From Streptomyces sp. NBC_00775 (lineage in GTDB: Bacteria; Actinomycetota; Actinomycetes; Streptomycetales; Streptomycetaceae), in assembly GCF_036347135.1 (NCBI RefSeq), contig NZ_CP108938.1, forward strand, positions 4,278,001-4,342,000: a stretch of 64,000 nt of DNA, written 5' to 3'. The notes beneath the pieces were generated by a model. It worked only from the letters and a program-made list of their open reading frames with translations, did no database searches and was not told the origin of the DNA. Shown here one piece after another: positions 21,089 through 30,651 of this stretch. Positions within the stretch are counted from its first letter, which is position 1. The number at the start of each line of letters is the position of its first letter. The position numbers and the translations under genes are program-made.

Positions 21089-21523
21089 TCAGCCCTCGAC
21101 CGTGATGCCCATGGAACGGGCGGTGCCGGCGATGATCTTCGACGCGGCGGCCAGGTCGTTGGCGTTGAGGTCGGGCATCTTGGTGGTGGCGATCTCGCGG
21201 ACCTGCGCCTCGGTGATCTTGGCGACCTTGGTCTTGTGCGGCTCGCCGGAGCCCTTCTCGACACCCGCGGCCTTGAGGATCATCTTGGCGGCCGGCGGAG
21301 TCTTGGTGACGAAGGTGAAGGAGCGGTCTTCGTAGACCGTGATCTCCACCGGGATCACCCAGCCACGCTGCGACTCGGTCGCGGCGTTGTAGGCCTTGCA
21401 GAACTCCATGATGTTGACGCCGTGCTGACCGAGCGCGGGGCCGACCGGCGGGGCCGGGTTCGCCGCACCGGCGTTGATCTGGAGCTTGATAAGCCCCGTG
21501 ACCTTCTTCTTCTTGGGAGGCAT
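21089..21523 (-). CDS. rplK: 50S ribosomal protein L11
   Basis: 144 residues. Binds the GTPase-associated region of 23S rRNA and, as the thiostrepton and RelA-signalling site, matters for the stringent response. The N-terminal motif [11 protein letters not shown] is unaltered, so no thiostrepton-resistance allele is evident. The C-terminal RNA-binding domain ends [10 protein letters not shown]. First gene of rplK-rplA. Confidence 0.98.
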
Positions 21524-21656
21524 TCCGGGTCCTCTTTCGTTTTCGCCTTCCTACGTCCGAGTCGCCCCGGACGGCTGCCTTCAACCGAGGTGATGATCCG
21601 GATGGAGGCATACCGCACAACGATAACGGGTATCCATGTGCGGCTAAAAACCGAGC

Positions 21657-21689
21657 AGGTCAGACCGGCTGTGACAGCCCGTCTGACCT
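21657..21689 (-). terminator. Terminator between nusG and rplK
   Basis: 15-nt arms (21657-21671 and 21675-21689, one mismatch) with a 3-nt loop, followed on the minus strand by CTGCTCGGTTTTTAG, a genuine T-run. rplKA therefore needs its own promoter in 21524-21650. Confidence 0.85.
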
Positions 21690-21716
21690 GTTCGGAAGAC
21701 GTACGTCCAGAAGGAG

Positions 21717-22595
21717 CTAGTTCTTCTGGATCTGGTCGAAGGAGAGCTCGACCGGGGTCTCGCGGCCGAAGATCTCGACGAGGCCCTTGACCTTCTTCGA
21801 GTCGGCGTTGATCTCGTTGATGGTGGCCTGCAGCGTGGCGAACGGGCCGTCCGTGACGGTGACCGAGTCGCCGACCTCGAAGTCCAGCACCTGGACCTCG
21901 ACCTTGCGCTGCGGGACGGGCTTGCCCTCGGCCTCGGCGGCCTCGCGGGCGGCCTTCTCCTCGGCCTCCGGGGCGAGCATCTTGACGATCTCGTCCAGGG
22001 TCAGCGGGTACGGGTCGTAGGCGTTGCCCACGAAGCCGGTGACGCCGGGGGTGTTGCGGACGACGCCCCAGGACTCGTTCGTCAGGTCCATGCGGACCAG
22101 GACGTAGCCCGGGAGCTTGTTCTGCTTGATCGTCTTGCGCTCGCCGTTCTTGATCTGCGCGACTTCTTCCTGCGGCACCTCGGCCTGGAAGATGAAGTCC
22201 TCGACGTTCAGCGAAACGGCGCGCTGCTCGAGGTTGGTCTTCACGCGGTTCTCGTAACCGGCGTACGTGTGGATGACGTACCACTCGCCGGGGAGCGTGC
22301 GCAGTTCCTCGCGCAGGGCGGTGACGGGGTCGACGGGCTCGGCCTCTTCTTCGGCCTCTTCCTCGTCGGCGTCCTCGGCGTCGACGGCGAGGTCCTCCTC
22401 GGAGACGTCCTCGTCCTCGACGTCCTCACCGGACTCGTCCTCGACGTGCAGGGCCGCTTCCTCGGCGGGCTCGCCGGCGGCGGCGTCGGCAGCCTCGACC
22501 TCGTCGTCCTCGACGTCCGCGCCCTCGACGATGTCGAGTTCGTCGTCTACGGACTCGACCGACTCGATGGCGTCGTTCAGGTTCGGGTCAGACAC
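21717..22595 (-). CDS. nusG: Transcription termination/antitermination factor NusG
   Basis: 292 residues. An acidic Glu/Asp/Ala-rich N-terminal extension of about 105 residues, typical of actinobacteria, precedes the NGN domain ([34 protein letters not shown]). The KOW domain ([13 protein letters not shown]...[10 protein letters not shown]) ends the protein. It contacts RNA polymerase, Rho and ribosomal S10. It lies 77 nt downstream of secE. Confidence 0.97.
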   Translation of the reverse strand: MSDPNLNDAIESVESVDDELDIVEGADVEDDEVEAADAAAGEPAEEAALHVEDESGEDVEDEDVSEEDLAVDAEDADEEEAEEEAEPVDPVTALREELRTLPGEWYVIHTYAGYENRVKTNLEQRAVSLNVEDFIFQAEVPQEEVAQIKNGERKTIKQNKLPGYVLVRMDLTNESWGVVRNTPGVTGFVGNAYDPYPLTLDEIVKMLAPEAEEKAAREAAEAEGKPVPQRKVEVQVLDFEVGDSVTVTDGPFATLQATINEINADSKKVKGLVEIFGRETPVELSFDQIQKN

Positions 22596-22672
22596 GGTGG
22601 CTGCTTCTTCCTGGATACATGGGGGTGGAACACGCGAAAGGGGCGCCGGTGACGGCGCCCTTCGCTCTCGGC

Positions 22673-22954
22673 TCAGCCGAAGACGTACTTGGCGGCGTGG
22701 TTGAGCCCATAGTCAATCACGGTCACCAGGCCGATCATGATGACGACGAACACAATCACCACTGTGGTGTACGTCGTCAGCTGATTGCGAGTCGGCCAGA
22801 CGACCTTGCGGAGTTCCGCGACGATCTGGCGATAGAAGGTGGCGAGGCGCTTCAGCGGGCCCTTCTTGGCACGCTTACCGCCCTTGCGAGCCTTCTTCTG
22901 GGACTCGGGCGCCTCGGCATCAGGCATGTCGATGGAGCCCACGGCGTCCGTCAC
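22673..22954 (-). CDS. secE: Preprotein translocase subunit SecE
   Basis: 93 residues. A basic cytoplasmic N-terminus ([15 protein letters not shown]), the amphipathic segment [20 protein letters not shown] and one transmembrane helix (about 65-85) match single-span SecE, the clamp of the SecYEG channel. The gene order tRNA-Trp, secE, nusG is widely conserved. Confidence 0.96.
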   Translation of the reverse strand: MTDAVGSIDMPDAEAPESQKKARKGGKRAKKGPLKRLATFYRQIVAELRKVVWPTRNQLTTYTTVVIVFVVIMIGLVTVIDYGLNHAAKYVFG

Positions 22955-23061
22955 TCGTCCTCACCTGATTCCGGGTCGTGGCCGTGCCGCGCCCGGTTGA
23001 GCCGCACGGCGGTGCATTGCAGTACGTACATGCGCACACATCCTGGCGAAGGAGTGTGTAG

Positions 23062-23134
23062 CAGGGCCGGAGGGACTTGAACCCCCAACCGCTGGTTTTG
23101 GAGACCAGTGCTCTACCAATTGAGCTACGACCCT
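23062..23134 (-). tRNA. tRNA-Trp (CCA)
   Basis: 73-nt cloverleaf on the minus strand. Acceptor AGGGTCG pairs with CGGCCCT with one G-U. The anticodon arm CTGGT-CTCCAAA-ACCAG presents CCA, and the T-loop GTTCAAGTC is standard. CCA is not encoded at the 3' end. Confidence 0.97.
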
Positions 23135-23382
23135 TTGATTTCCCCCAACGTACCGCATCCGCCCGAGTGCTCGGTGTGCACCGGATGAGTGCGGCCCGTG
23201 AAGGCCAACGAGGTGAGAGTGTACGTGGTCCGGGGCCGGTCGTCGAACAGAAAGTGTCCGTACGGGCTTTGTCCGCCGAAGATCGACTGGTGAGCCGTCC
23301 GGATCCGGATGAATGTTCTGCCGATGTTCAGTCTGTGAAACCCGCGTGCCGGGGGCGTTTCCGGTCTGAAACGATGGGGCCC

Positions 23383-24609
23383 ATGAGCGCTGCAACCCCT
23401 CCCACCGAGCGCCGGGTCTCCGCCCGAGTCGGCGCGATCTCCGAGTCCGCCACTCTCGCCGTGGACGCCAAGGCCAAGGCCCTGAAGGCCGCCGGGCGTC
23501 CGGTGATCGGCTTCGGCGCGGGTGAACCGGACTTCCCGACCCCGGACTACATCGTCCAGGCCGCCATCGAGGCCTGCTCGAACCCGAAGTACCACCGCTA
23601 CACGCCGGCCGGCGGTCTGCCCGAGCTGAAGGCCGCGATCGCCGCGAAGACCCTGCGCGACTCCGGCTACGAGGTGGAGGCCGCCGAGGTCCTCGTCACC
23701 AACGGCGGCAAGCAGGCCATCTACGAGGCCTTCGCCGCGATCCTCGACCCGGGCGACGAGGTCATCGTCCCGGCGCCGTACTGGACGACGTACCCGGAGT
23801 CGATCCGTCTCGCCGGCGGTGTCCCCGTGGACGTGGTCGCCGACGAGACCACCGGCTACCGCGTCTCGGTCGAGCAGTTGGAGGCCGCCCGCACCGAGAA
23901 CACCAAGGTGCTGCTCTTCGTCTCCCCGTCCAACCCGACGGGCGCGGTCTACACCCGCGAGCAGATCGAGGAGATCGGCCGCTGGGCCGCCGAGAAGGGC
24001 CTGTGGGTCCTGACCGACGAGATCTACGAGCACCTGGTCTACGGGGACGCCGAGTTCCACTCCCTCCCGGTGGTCGTCCCCGAGCTGCGCGACAAGTGCA
24101 TCGTCGTGAACGGCGTCGCCAAGACGTACGCGATGACCGGCTGGCGCGTGGGCTGGGTCATCGGCCCGAAGGACGTCATCAAGGCCGCGACCAACCTCCA
24201 GTCGCACGCCACCTCGAACGTCTCGAACGTGGCCCAGGTCGCCGCGCTCGCCGCCGTCTCCGGGGACCTGACGGCCGTCGCGAAGATGCGCGAGGCCTTC
24301 GACCGCCGCCGCAAGACCATCGTGCGCATGCTGAACGAGATCGACGGCGTGCTCTGCCCGGAGCCCGAGGGCGCCTTCTACGCGTACCCCTCGGTGAAGG
24401 CCCTCCTCGGCAAGGAGATCCGCGGCAAGCGCCCCCAGGACACGGTCGAGCTGGCCGCGCTCATCCTGGAGGAGTCCGAGGTCGCGGTCGTCCCGGGCGA
24501 GGCCTTCGGCACGCCGGGCTACCTGCGTCTGTCGTACGCCCTGGGTGACGAGGACCTCGTCGAGGGCGTCTCCCGGATCCAGAAGCTGCTGGCCGAGGCG
24601 CGGGACTGA
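23383..24609 (+). CDS. aspC: Pyridoxal-phosphate aspartate/aromatic aminotransferase (class I)
   Basis: 408 residues, class I aminotransferase of the Ib aspartate subgroup. It opens [20 protein letters not shown] and contains the substrate-side motif [25 protein letters not shown], the cofactor-contacting [10 protein letters not shown] and DEIYEHLVY, and the Schiff-base lysine Lys247 in [15 protein letters not shown]. It interconverts aspartate and oxaloacetate with a 2-oxoacid partner. The ATG at 23383 is preferred although an open frame reaches back across tRNA-Trp. Monocistronic, with a terminator just downstream. Confidence 0.93.
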   Translation: MSAATPPTERRVSARVGAISESATLAVDAKAKALKAAGRPVIGFGAGEPDFPTPDYIVQAAIEACSNPKYHRYTPAGGLPELKAAIAAKTLRDSGYEVEAAEVLVTNGGKQAIYEAFAAILDPGDEVIVPAPYWTTYPESIRLAGGVPVDVVADETTGYRVSVEQLEAARTENTKVLLFVSPSNPTGAVYTREQIEEIGRWAAEKGLWVLTDEIYEHLVYGDAEFHSLPVVVPELRDKCIVVNGVAKTYAMTGWRVGWVIGPKDVIKAATNLQSHATSNVSNVAQVAALAAVSGDLTAVAKMREAFDRRRKTIVRMLNEIDGVLCPEPEGAFYAYPSVKALLGKEIRGKRPQDTVELAALILEESEVAVVPGEAFGTPGYLRLSYALGDEDLVEGVSRIQKLLAEARD

Positions 24610-24635
24610 CGTTTTCGCGCTCCACGCGTGCGTGT

Positions 24636-24667
24636 GCGGGCCGTTTCCCTTCGGGGAGGCGGCCCGC
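24636..24667 (+). terminator. Terminator of aspC
   Basis: 14-bp stem (24636-24649 with 24654-24667, two G-U pairs), TTCG tetraloop, followed by TTCTTCGTT. Confidence 0.8.
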
Positions 24668-24740
24668 TTCTTCGTTCGGGCAAGCCCCCGATCAGGGAAA
24701 GCGCTACCGGCACGCCATCCACGTACGGCAAGATCCTGGG

Positions 24741-25781
24741 ATGGAGCGCGTACGTGATGTCTCTGAACTGCCAAAAGCCCATCTGCACCTGCACTTCACC
24801 GGTTCGATGCGGCACACCACCCTGCTGGAACTGGCCGACAAGCACGGGATCCATCTGCCCGACGCGCTGACCAGCGGGGAGCCGCCCAAGCTGCGGGCGA
24901 CGGACGAGCGCGGCTGGTTCCGGTTCCAGCGGCTGTACGACGCCGCGCGGTCGTGCCTGAGGGACCCCGAGGACATTCGGCGCCTGGTGCGCGAGGCCGC
25001 CGAGGAGGACCTCAAGGACGGCTCGGGGTGGCTGGAGATCCAGGTCGATCCGACGTCGTACGCACCTCGCCTGGGCGGTCTGATCCCGGCCCTGGAGATC
25101 ATCCTGGACGCGGTGGACACGACGGCGCGCGAGACCGGGCTCGGGATGCGTGTCCTGGTGGCCGCGAACCGGATGAAGCACCCGCTGGACGCCCGTACGC
25201 TGGCCCGCCTTGCCGTGCGGTACGCGGGCCAGGGCATCGTCGGTTTCGGGCTCTCCAACGACGAACGGCGGGGCATGGCGCGGGACTTCGACCGGGCCTT
25301 CGCGATCGCGCGGGAGGGCGGGCTGCTGTCCGCTCCGCACGGCGGCGAGCTGACCGGGCCGGCCTCCGTCCGCGACTGCCTGGACGACCTGGGCGCCTCG
25401 CGGATCGGCCACGGGGTGCGTGCCGCCGAGGACCCGCGGCTGCTGAAGCGGCTCGCGGACCGCGGGGTGACCTGCGAGGTCTGTCCGGCCTCGAACGTCG
25501 CTCTGGGGGTCTACGAGAAGCCGGAGGACGTCCCCCTGCGCACGCTCTTCGAGGCAGGCGTCCCGATGGCCCTCGGCGCCGACGACCCTCTGCTCTTCGG
25601 CTCCCGGCTGGCCGCCCAGTACGAGATCGCCCGCCGCCACCACGACTTCACGGACGCGGAACTGGCCGAGCTGGCCCGGCAGTCCATCCGCGCCTCGGCC
25701 GCCCCGGCGGACGTACGGGCGAAGCTGCTGGCCGGGGTGGACGACTGGCTCAGCGGTCCGGTCGCGCCTCGCGAGCGCTGA
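24741..25781 (+). CDS. Adenosine deaminase-family metal-dependent hydrolase
   Basis: 346 residues. The first metal site is KAHLHLHFTGS (HxH). SAPHGGEL gives the second His and the catalytic Glu, RIGHGVRA the active-site His, and GADDPLLFGS the aspartate pair. All catalytic elements of the family are present. It would deaminate adenosine, or a related purine, to the inosine form. The ATG at 24741 gives a family-sized product. It converges with a TetR gene. Confidence 0.9.
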   Translation: MERVRDVSELPKAHLHLHFTGSMRHTTLLELADKHGIHLPDALTSGEPPKLRATDERGWFRFQRLYDAARSCLRDPEDIRRLVREAAEEDLKDGSGWLEIQVDPTSYAPRLGGLIPALEIILDAVDTTARETGLGMRVLVAANRMKHPLDARTLARLAVRYAGQGIVGFGLSNDERRGMARDFDRAFAIAREGGLLSAPHGGELTGPASVRDCLDDLGASRIGHGVRAAEDPRLLKRLADRGVTCEVCPASNVALGVYEKPEDVPLRTLFEAGVPMALGADDPLLFGSRLAAQYEIARRHHDFTDAELAELARQSIRASAAPADVRAKLLAGVDDWLSGPVAPRER

Positions 25782-25964
25782 TGAGGTGGTGGGTCGGGGC
25801 CGTGCCGGTACGTCCACCGTCGCCGGTGGGCATTACTGCCTGCTTCCACAGCATGAACTTGCCCATAACCACGTAAGCGACGGGCTGGACGTACCGGTAC
25901 GGCCCCTTCCGTGCGTCGCCGACCGCGGGTGCGTGGGGAGTGCCTCATGGGGCGAGTGCGCGGC

Positions 25965-26621
25965 TCAGTAAGGGCCCTCGGCAACGGAGATACCCCGCAG
26001 CAGCGTGCGCGCCAGGGCCGGGGCGAAGGTGTCCAGGGGCGGCGGCTCGCCCTCCTCCGTCGAGTCGTACGCGAAGGCCCGCTGGGCGCACGCGCCGAGG
26101 AGCAGTGACGCGGCCGCGTAGGTGTCGGCGTAGGGGTGGATGCGCCCGGCCCGCTGTTCCGCGCGCAGATACGCGTCGACGCCTCTGATGGGCATGTGCG
26201 GGCCCGCGCCCATGGCCCGCATGGCCGCGTCGTGGCGGCGTTTGAGCTGCGTTTCCGCGTACAAGGAGGCGGCGATCGGAAAGCTCTGCTCGTAGAAGAG
26301 GGCCGCTTGGCGGGCGACCTCCGTGAGGTTCTCCTCGACGGTGCGCTCCCCCGGCTCCGCCGTGAGCCTGCCCAGGAGGGGACCCAGTGTGGGCAGTCGC
26401 TCCTGCAGGACGCGGATGAACAGCTCCTCCTTGCTCGTGAAGTACTTGTAGAGCGCCGCTTCGGAGCAGCCCGCCGCCTTGGCGATCTCCTTGGTGGTCG
26501 CGCGGGCGAGTCCGACGGTGAGCATGAGCTGGTGCGCCGCGTCGAGAATGCGGATCCTGGCCGGTTTCTGCGGCGCGGGCTCCGCGGCGGATTTCTGCTG
26601 CATGGGGCCCAAGGATTCCAT
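25965..26621 (-). CDS. TetR-family transcriptional regulator
   Basis: About 218 residues. The N-terminal HTH reads RIRILDAAHQLMLTVGLARATTKEIAKAAGCSEAALYKYFTSKEELF, a classical TetR DNA-binding domain. The C-terminal ligand domain is helical (about 80-215). ATG 26621 is preferred; the frame can be extended to TTG 26636. It is divergent from an NAD(P)-binding gene, and two palindromes in the 118-nt gap are its likely operators, implying control of both genes. Confidence 0.9.
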   Translation of the reverse strand: MESLGPMQQKSAAEPAPQKPARIRILDAAHQLMLTVGLARATTKEIAKAAGCSEAALYKYFTSKEELFIRVLQERLPTLGPLLGRLTAEPGERTVEENLTEVARQAALFYEQSFPIAASLYAETQLKRRHDAAMRAMGAGPHMPIRGVDAYLRAEQRAGRIHPYADTYAAASLLLGACAQRAFAYDSTEEGEPPPLDTFAPALARTLLRGISVAEGPY

Positions 26622-26645
26622 GACGCAACCAATCAAGCTTGACGG

Positions 26646-26698
26646 GTGGGTGAGTACTTACCCACTCTAGGAGGTGGAGTGGTGAGTGAACACTCACC
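26646..26698. promoter_or_regulatory. Two palindromic operators between divergent TetR and SDR genes
   Basis: Site 1, GTGGGTGAGTACTTACCCAC (26646-26665), is a dyad with one mismatch. Site 2, GGTGAGTGAACACTCACC (26681-26698), is a perfect dyad. Both contain the half-site GTGAGT, and the centres are 34 bp apart. Confidence 0.75.
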
Positions 26699-26739
26699 CA
26701 CCACTCATCCATCTACGGGGAGCGGAAGGGGAGCAGGCC

Positions 26740-27372
26740 ATGAAACTCACCGTCTTCGGTGCCACAGGCGGCATCGGCCAGGAGATCGTCCGGCAGGCCC
26801 TGGAATCGGGCCACCAGGTCACGGCCGTCGTACGGGACCCCGCGCGGCTGACGGTCACGGGCGCGGGCCTGGAGGTGTTCCGTGCCGACCTCACGGACCC
26901 GGAGGCGCTGCGCCCGGCGGTCGCGGGAAGGGACGCGGTCCTCTCTGGACTCGGCGCCCGCAGCCGCAAGGACGCCGGGGTCGCGGCCCGGCTGACCCGT
27001 ACGGTGCTGGGCGCCATGGAGGCGGAGGGCGCGCGGCGGCTGCTGGTGGTGAGCGCGAGTCCGGTCGGCCCCGACCCGGAGGGCTCCGCACTCGTCGACC
27101 GTGCCATGCGAGGCGTGATCTCCGGGATCCTGAAGGACGTCTACGCCGACCTGAAGGAGATGGAGGACGAGCTGGCTCGCAGCGCGACCGACTGGACGGT
27201 CGTCCGCCCGCCACGCCTCCAGAACAAGCCGGTGACCGGCACGTATCGCACGGTTGTCGGCAGCTTCCCGCTCAAGGGCCGGTTCATCGGCCGCGCCGAT
27301 GTGGCACACGCGATGCTGGCGATGATCGACGACGCGGGGACGGTGAAGCAGGGGGTGGGCGTGGCCTACTAG
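26740..27372 (+). CDS. NAD(P)-binding SDR/NmrA-like protein
   Basis: 210 residues. The Rossmann start MKLTVFGATGGIGQEIV has the GxxGxxG fingerprint, followed by VVRDPARL, FRADLTD and the ARRLLVVSASPVG strand. The protein is short and lacks an obvious YxxxK, so it belongs with atypical SDR/NmrA-like proteins; substrate unknown. ATG 26740 follows GGGGAGC. It is probably repressed by the divergent TetR protein. Its stop and that of murB share the tetranucleotide CTAG. Confidence 0.85.
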   Translation: MKLTVFGATGGIGQEIVRQALESGHQVTAVVRDPARLTVTGAGLEVFRADLTDPEALRPAVAGRDAVLSGLGARSRKDAGVAARLTRTVLGAMEAEGARRLLVVSASPVGPDPEGSALVDRAMRGVISGILKDVYADLKEMEDELARSATDWTVVRPPRLQNKPVTGTYRTVVGSFPLKGRFIGRADVAHAMLAMIDDAGTVKQGVGVAY

Positions 27373-28424
27373 AGCTCGGCTCCGACGGTCACCGGCTCGT
27401 TGACCAGTGTGATCCCGAAGGCGTCGCGGACGCCGGCGACGACCTCGCGGGCCAGCGCGAGAAGATCCTCGGTGGTGGCCTCGCCCCGGTTGGTGAGGGC
27501 GAGCGTGTGCTTGGTGGAGATCCGGGCGGGCCCGCTGCCGTAGCCCTTGGTGAAGCCCGACTTGTCGATCAGCCAGGCCGCGGAGGTCTTGGTGTGGCCG
27601 TCGCCCGCCGGATACGCGGGCGGCATGGCGTCCGCGCCGAGCCGATCCTTCACGCGCGCGTGGAACGCGGCGAACTCCTCGTCCGTGAGGATCGGGTTGG
27701 TGAAGAACGACCCGGCGGACCAGGTGTCGTGGTCCTCGGGGTCGAGCACCATGCCCTTGCCCGAGCGCAGCTTGAGAACCGTCTCGCGGGCGGCGGCCAG
27801 CGGCACCCGGTCCCCGGCCTCCACGCCCAGCGCGCGAGCCGTCTCCGGGTACTTGATCGGCGCCGACAGGCCCTCCGCGTCCTCCAGCTCGAAGCGGACG
27901 CGCAACACGACATGGCGCTCGGGGTCGGCCTTGAAGCGGCTGTGGCGGTACGAGAACGCACAGTCGGCGTTCGTCAGCGTGACCGTCTCGCGCGTCTTCC
28001 TGTCGTACGCGATCACCTCGGTGATGGTCGACGACACTTCCTGACCGTACGCGCCCACGTTCTGGATCGGCGTCGCACCCGCGGAGCCGGGGATACCGGC
28101 GAGGCACTCGATGCCCGCGAGCCCGGCCTCGACGGTGCGGGCGACCGCGTCGGTCCACACCTCGCCCGCCGCCAGCTCCAGCCTCGTACCGTCGAGGGCG
28201 AAGCCGCTCGTCGCGATGCGCAGGGCGGTCCCGGCGAAGCCCTTGTCGCCGATGACCAGGTTCGATCCACCGCCGATGACCAGCAGCGGCGTACCGGCGT
28301 CGTCGGCCTCGCGCACGGCGGCGATCACCTCGGCGTCGGTCGTGGCGGTGATCAGCCGGGTCGCGGGACCCCCCAGCCGGAAGGTGGTCAGCGGGGCGAG
28401 CGGGGCATCGTGGAGTTCCTGCAC
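27369..28424 (-). CDS. murB: UDP-N-acetylmuramate dehydrogenase (UDP-N-acetylenolpyruvoylglucosamine reductase)
   Basis: 351 residues from GTG 28424. FAD-binding PCMH-type domain with TTFRLGGPATRL, LVIGGGSNLVI and GIPGSAGATPIQNVGAYGQE; the catalytic serine lies in SAGSFFTNP; the C-terminal domain has GHTKTSAAWLIDKSGFTKG. Reduces enolpyruvyl-UDP-GlcNAc with NADPH in peptidoglycan synthesis. The larger open frame upstream to 28619 has no MurB similarity. Confidence 0.95.
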   Translation of the reverse strand: MQELHDAPLAPLTTFRLGGPATRLITATTDAEVIAAVREADDAGTPLLVIGGGSNLVIGDKGFAGTALRIATSGFALDGTRLELAAGEVWTDAVARTVEAGLAGIECLAGIPGSAGATPIQNVGAYGQEVSSTITEVIAYDRKTRETVTLTNADCAFSYRHSRFKADPERHVVLRVRFELEDAEGLSAPIKYPETARALGVEAGDRVPLAAARETVLKLRSGKGMVLDPEDHDTWSAGSFFTNPILTDEEFAAFHARVKDRLGADAMPPAYPAGDGHTKTSAAWLIDKSGFTKGYGSGPARISTKHTLALTNRGEATTEDLLALAREVVAGVRDAFGITLVNEPVTVGAEL

Positions 28425-28626
28425 GGGCCCAAGACTACGAGAAGGCGGGGGATCGCCTGGCCACCCGGGGGCGCGAGGCATGGGATCGCACCACCGGCGC
28501 GCAAGGCATGAGCGCACGCCCCGGGCGCAAGACACAAGATCACGCCCCTCCCCCGCGCCCGAACTCCAGACTCCACACCCCCGGCGCGCGGTGTGCGAGT
28601 TCACGCCCCCAGCGCGCACCGCACGC

Positions 28627-28658
28627 GAACGGCCCCGCCCGTCAGGGCAGGGCCGTTC
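28627..28658 (-). terminator. Terminator of the MFS/small-protein operon
   Basis: 14-nt arms (28627-28640 and 28645-28658, one mismatch), GTCA loop, 16 nt beyond the stop at 28674. Confidence 0.75.
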
Positions 28659-28673
28659 CCGCTCATCCGCGGC

Positions 28674-29054
28674 TCAGTCGAAGCGCCGCAGCACCTGCGC
28701 CCAGTCAAGGGGCAGTTCGTCGGCGGACGCCGTCCACGTGAGGAAGGTCGCGTCCTTCATCTGGGTCCGGAGGCCGCCCGCGGACGGGGCGTGCGCGCCG
28801 GAGCGTGCGAACTGCTTGAGCGCCGCGGGCGACTCCCAGGCGGACAGGGTCCAGAAGGTCCGCCGCAGGGGCGCCGCCTTCAGGGAGGCGCCGTACGCGC
28901 CGGGCGCCTTGCCGACCTGGCGCCACACGCCCGGCGTCCGTACGAGGAACCGGAGCGCTCCCCAGAAGGTGCGGGTCTCGAACCGGGAGGCCATGACGTG
29001 CACCTCGGCGTGGAGCGGCGGCGTGTTCGGCACGGTCCAGGGCAGAGTAGGCAT
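28674..29054 (-). CDS. Small dimeric alpha/beta-barrel protein (DUF3291/monooxygenase-like)
   Basis: 126 residues with the pattern of a ferredoxin-like alpha/beta barrel: LHAEVHVMASRFETRTFW, a central helix, RRTFWTLSAWESPAALKQFARS and a final strand KDATFLTWTA. Such proteins include heme-handling and quinol monooxygenases, but no diagnostic residues settle a reaction. It is 21 nt downstream of the MFS gene, in one operon with it, and likely under the same TetR regulator. Confidence 0.7.
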   Translation of the reverse strand: MPTLPWTVPNTPPLHAEVHVMASRFETRTFWGALRFLVRTPGVWRQVGKAPGAYGASLKAAPLRRTFWTLSAWESPAALKQFARSGAHAPSAGGLRTQMKDATFLTWTASADELPLDWAQVLRRFD

Positions 29055-29075
29055 CGCGAGGCTCCTTCCGGGGTT

Positions 29076-30524
29076 TCAGTGGGAGACGGTTTCGAGAGCG
29101 GGCGCCGAGGCCGAGGCAGCCACCGGCGTCTCGGTCACCAGCTGCCGCCGGGGCAGCAGCGCCGCGGCCACCGCTCCCACGCCGACCAGCACCGCACCCA
29201 CCCACAGCGCCGGCGAGAGCCCGTCCACGAAGCGCTGTGCGGACTCGTAGCCGCCCTGGGCCGAGAAGACCGAGGCCAGGATCGCGATGCCGAGGGCGCC
29301 GCCGACCTCGCGGAGGGCGTTGTTGGCGCCGGAGGCGATGCCCTGCTCGGACGGGCGGACGCTGGACATCACGAGGTTCGCGGCCGGGGCGAAGTACAGC
29401 GCCATACCGATCCCGCTGATGATCAGAGCGGGGAGCTGCGCGGCGTACGACACGTCGGGCGACACGATCACGGCGAACCAGCCGAGCCCGACGGCCTGCA
29501 GCGCGAGGCCGACGGTGACGACCGGGCGGCCGCCGATCCGGTCCGAGAGGTATCCGGCGATGGGGGCGACGATCATCGGCATCCCGGTCCAGGGAAGCAT
29601 CCGCAGACCCGCCTCGGTGGGCGAGTAGCCGACGACGCCCTGGAGGAACTGGCTGAGCAGGAAGATCGATCCGAACATCCCGACGAACATCAGCAGGCTC
29701 GCGGCGTTGATCGCGGAGAAGGCGCGGCTGCGGAAGAGGCGCATCGGCAGCATCGGGTTCTTGCTGTGGATGCCGTGGTGGACGAAGCCGGCGAGGAGCG
29801 CACCGCCCGCGATCAGGCCGGTGAGCACGGGGCCGCTGGTCCAGCCGTCGATGTTGCCGCGGATCAGGGCGTAGACGATGCCGAAGAGACCGCCGCTGGC
29901 GAGCAGGGTGCCGGGGATGTCCAGCGGTGCGCCGGTGCCGTGCGACTCGGCGAGCCGCAGCCGGGCGAGCGGCAGCACGGCCAGGCCCAGCGGGACGTTC
30001 AGCCAGAAGATCCACTGCCAGGACACATGCTCGGTGAGGCTGCCGCCGATGAGGGGTCCGGAGGCGACCGCGAGTCCGTTCACGGCGCCCCATATCCCGT
30101 ACGCCATCCCACGCTTGGCGACCGGGACCGCGGCGGTCAGCAGGGTCAGGGTGAGCGGCATCATGATGGCCGCGCCGACGCCCTGGACCGCACGGGCCGC
30201 GATCAGGGAGTTGATGCCCGGCGCCAGGGCCGCGGCGGCGGACGCGCCGGTGAAGACGGTGAGTCCGGTCATGAAGAGCCGACGGCGGCCGAACCGGTCA
30301 CCCAGAGCCGCGCCGAACATCAGCAGCACGGCGAAGGTGAGCGTGTAGGCGCTCACGGTCCATTCCAGGTCGCCCAGCGCTCCCCCGAGGTCCTTGCGGA
30401 TGGAGGGCAGTGCGGTGGTGACGACGAGGTTGTCGAGGGCCGCCATGAATCCGGCGACGCTGGTGATGACGAGGGCCCAGACGGCTCCCCCGCGACGTGT
30501 GGTCTGTGCGGTCTGCTGTGACAT
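29076..30524 (-). CDS. MFS drug efflux transporter, DHA2 (14-helix) type
   Basis: 482 residues, about 14 hydrophobic segments. Family motifs are visible: LDNLVVTTALPSIRKDL in helix 1, GDRFGRRRLF between helices 2 and 3, and ARAVQGVGAAIMMPLTLTLL in the antiporter motif region, with WQWIFWLNVPLG later. A proton-driven exporter of drugs or a secondary product. It is transcribed from a promoter overlapped by a GTTAGT-N8-ACTAAC site and follows its own TetR gene. Confidence 0.92.
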   Translation of the reverse strand: MSQQTAQTTRRGGAVWALVITSVAGFMAALDNLVVTTALPSIRKDLGGALGDLEWTVSAYTLTFAVLLMFGAALGDRFGRRRLFMTGLTVFTGASAAAALAPGINSLIAARAVQGVGAAIMMPLTLTLLTAAVPVAKRGMAYGIWGAVNGLAVASGPLIGGSLTEHVSWQWIFWLNVPLGLAVLPLARLRLAESHGTGAPLDIPGTLLASGGLFGIVYALIRGNIDGWTSGPVLTGLIAGGALLAGFVHHGIHSKNPMLPMRLFRSRAFSAINAASLLMFVGMFGSIFLLSQFLQGVVGYSPTEAGLRMLPWTGMPMIVAPIAGYLSDRIGGRPVVTVGLALQAVGLGWFAVIVSPDVSYAAQLPALIISGIGMALYFAPAANLVMSSVRPSEQGIASGANNALREVGGALGIAILASVFSAQGGYESAQRFVDGLSPALWVGAVLVGVGAVAAALLPRRQLVTETPVAASASAPALETVSH

Positions 30525-30554
30525 CGCTCCCCCAGAGCGTGATTACTGCCAACG

Positions 30555-30574
30555 GTTAGTTATTGATGACTAAC
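30555..30574. promoter_or_regulatory. TetR operator upstream of the MFS gene
   Basis: GTTAGT-N8-ACTAAC, 31 nt before the MFS start codon. It has the same architecture as the site before the TetR gene; 17 of 20 positions agree when one is reversed. Confidence 0.8.
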
Positions 30575-30651
30575 TTTTGCGCCCATGAACGTGCCCACGA
30601 AAAGGCGCCGATCTCCGCCTTCCCTGCCCTGCTTTTCGCCCTGCTTCCGCC

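Noticed and set aside
28425..28626. Coding extension upstream of murB
   Set aside because: The open frame is Arg/Gly/Cys-rich, without MurB similarity; GTG 28424 gives the normal length.
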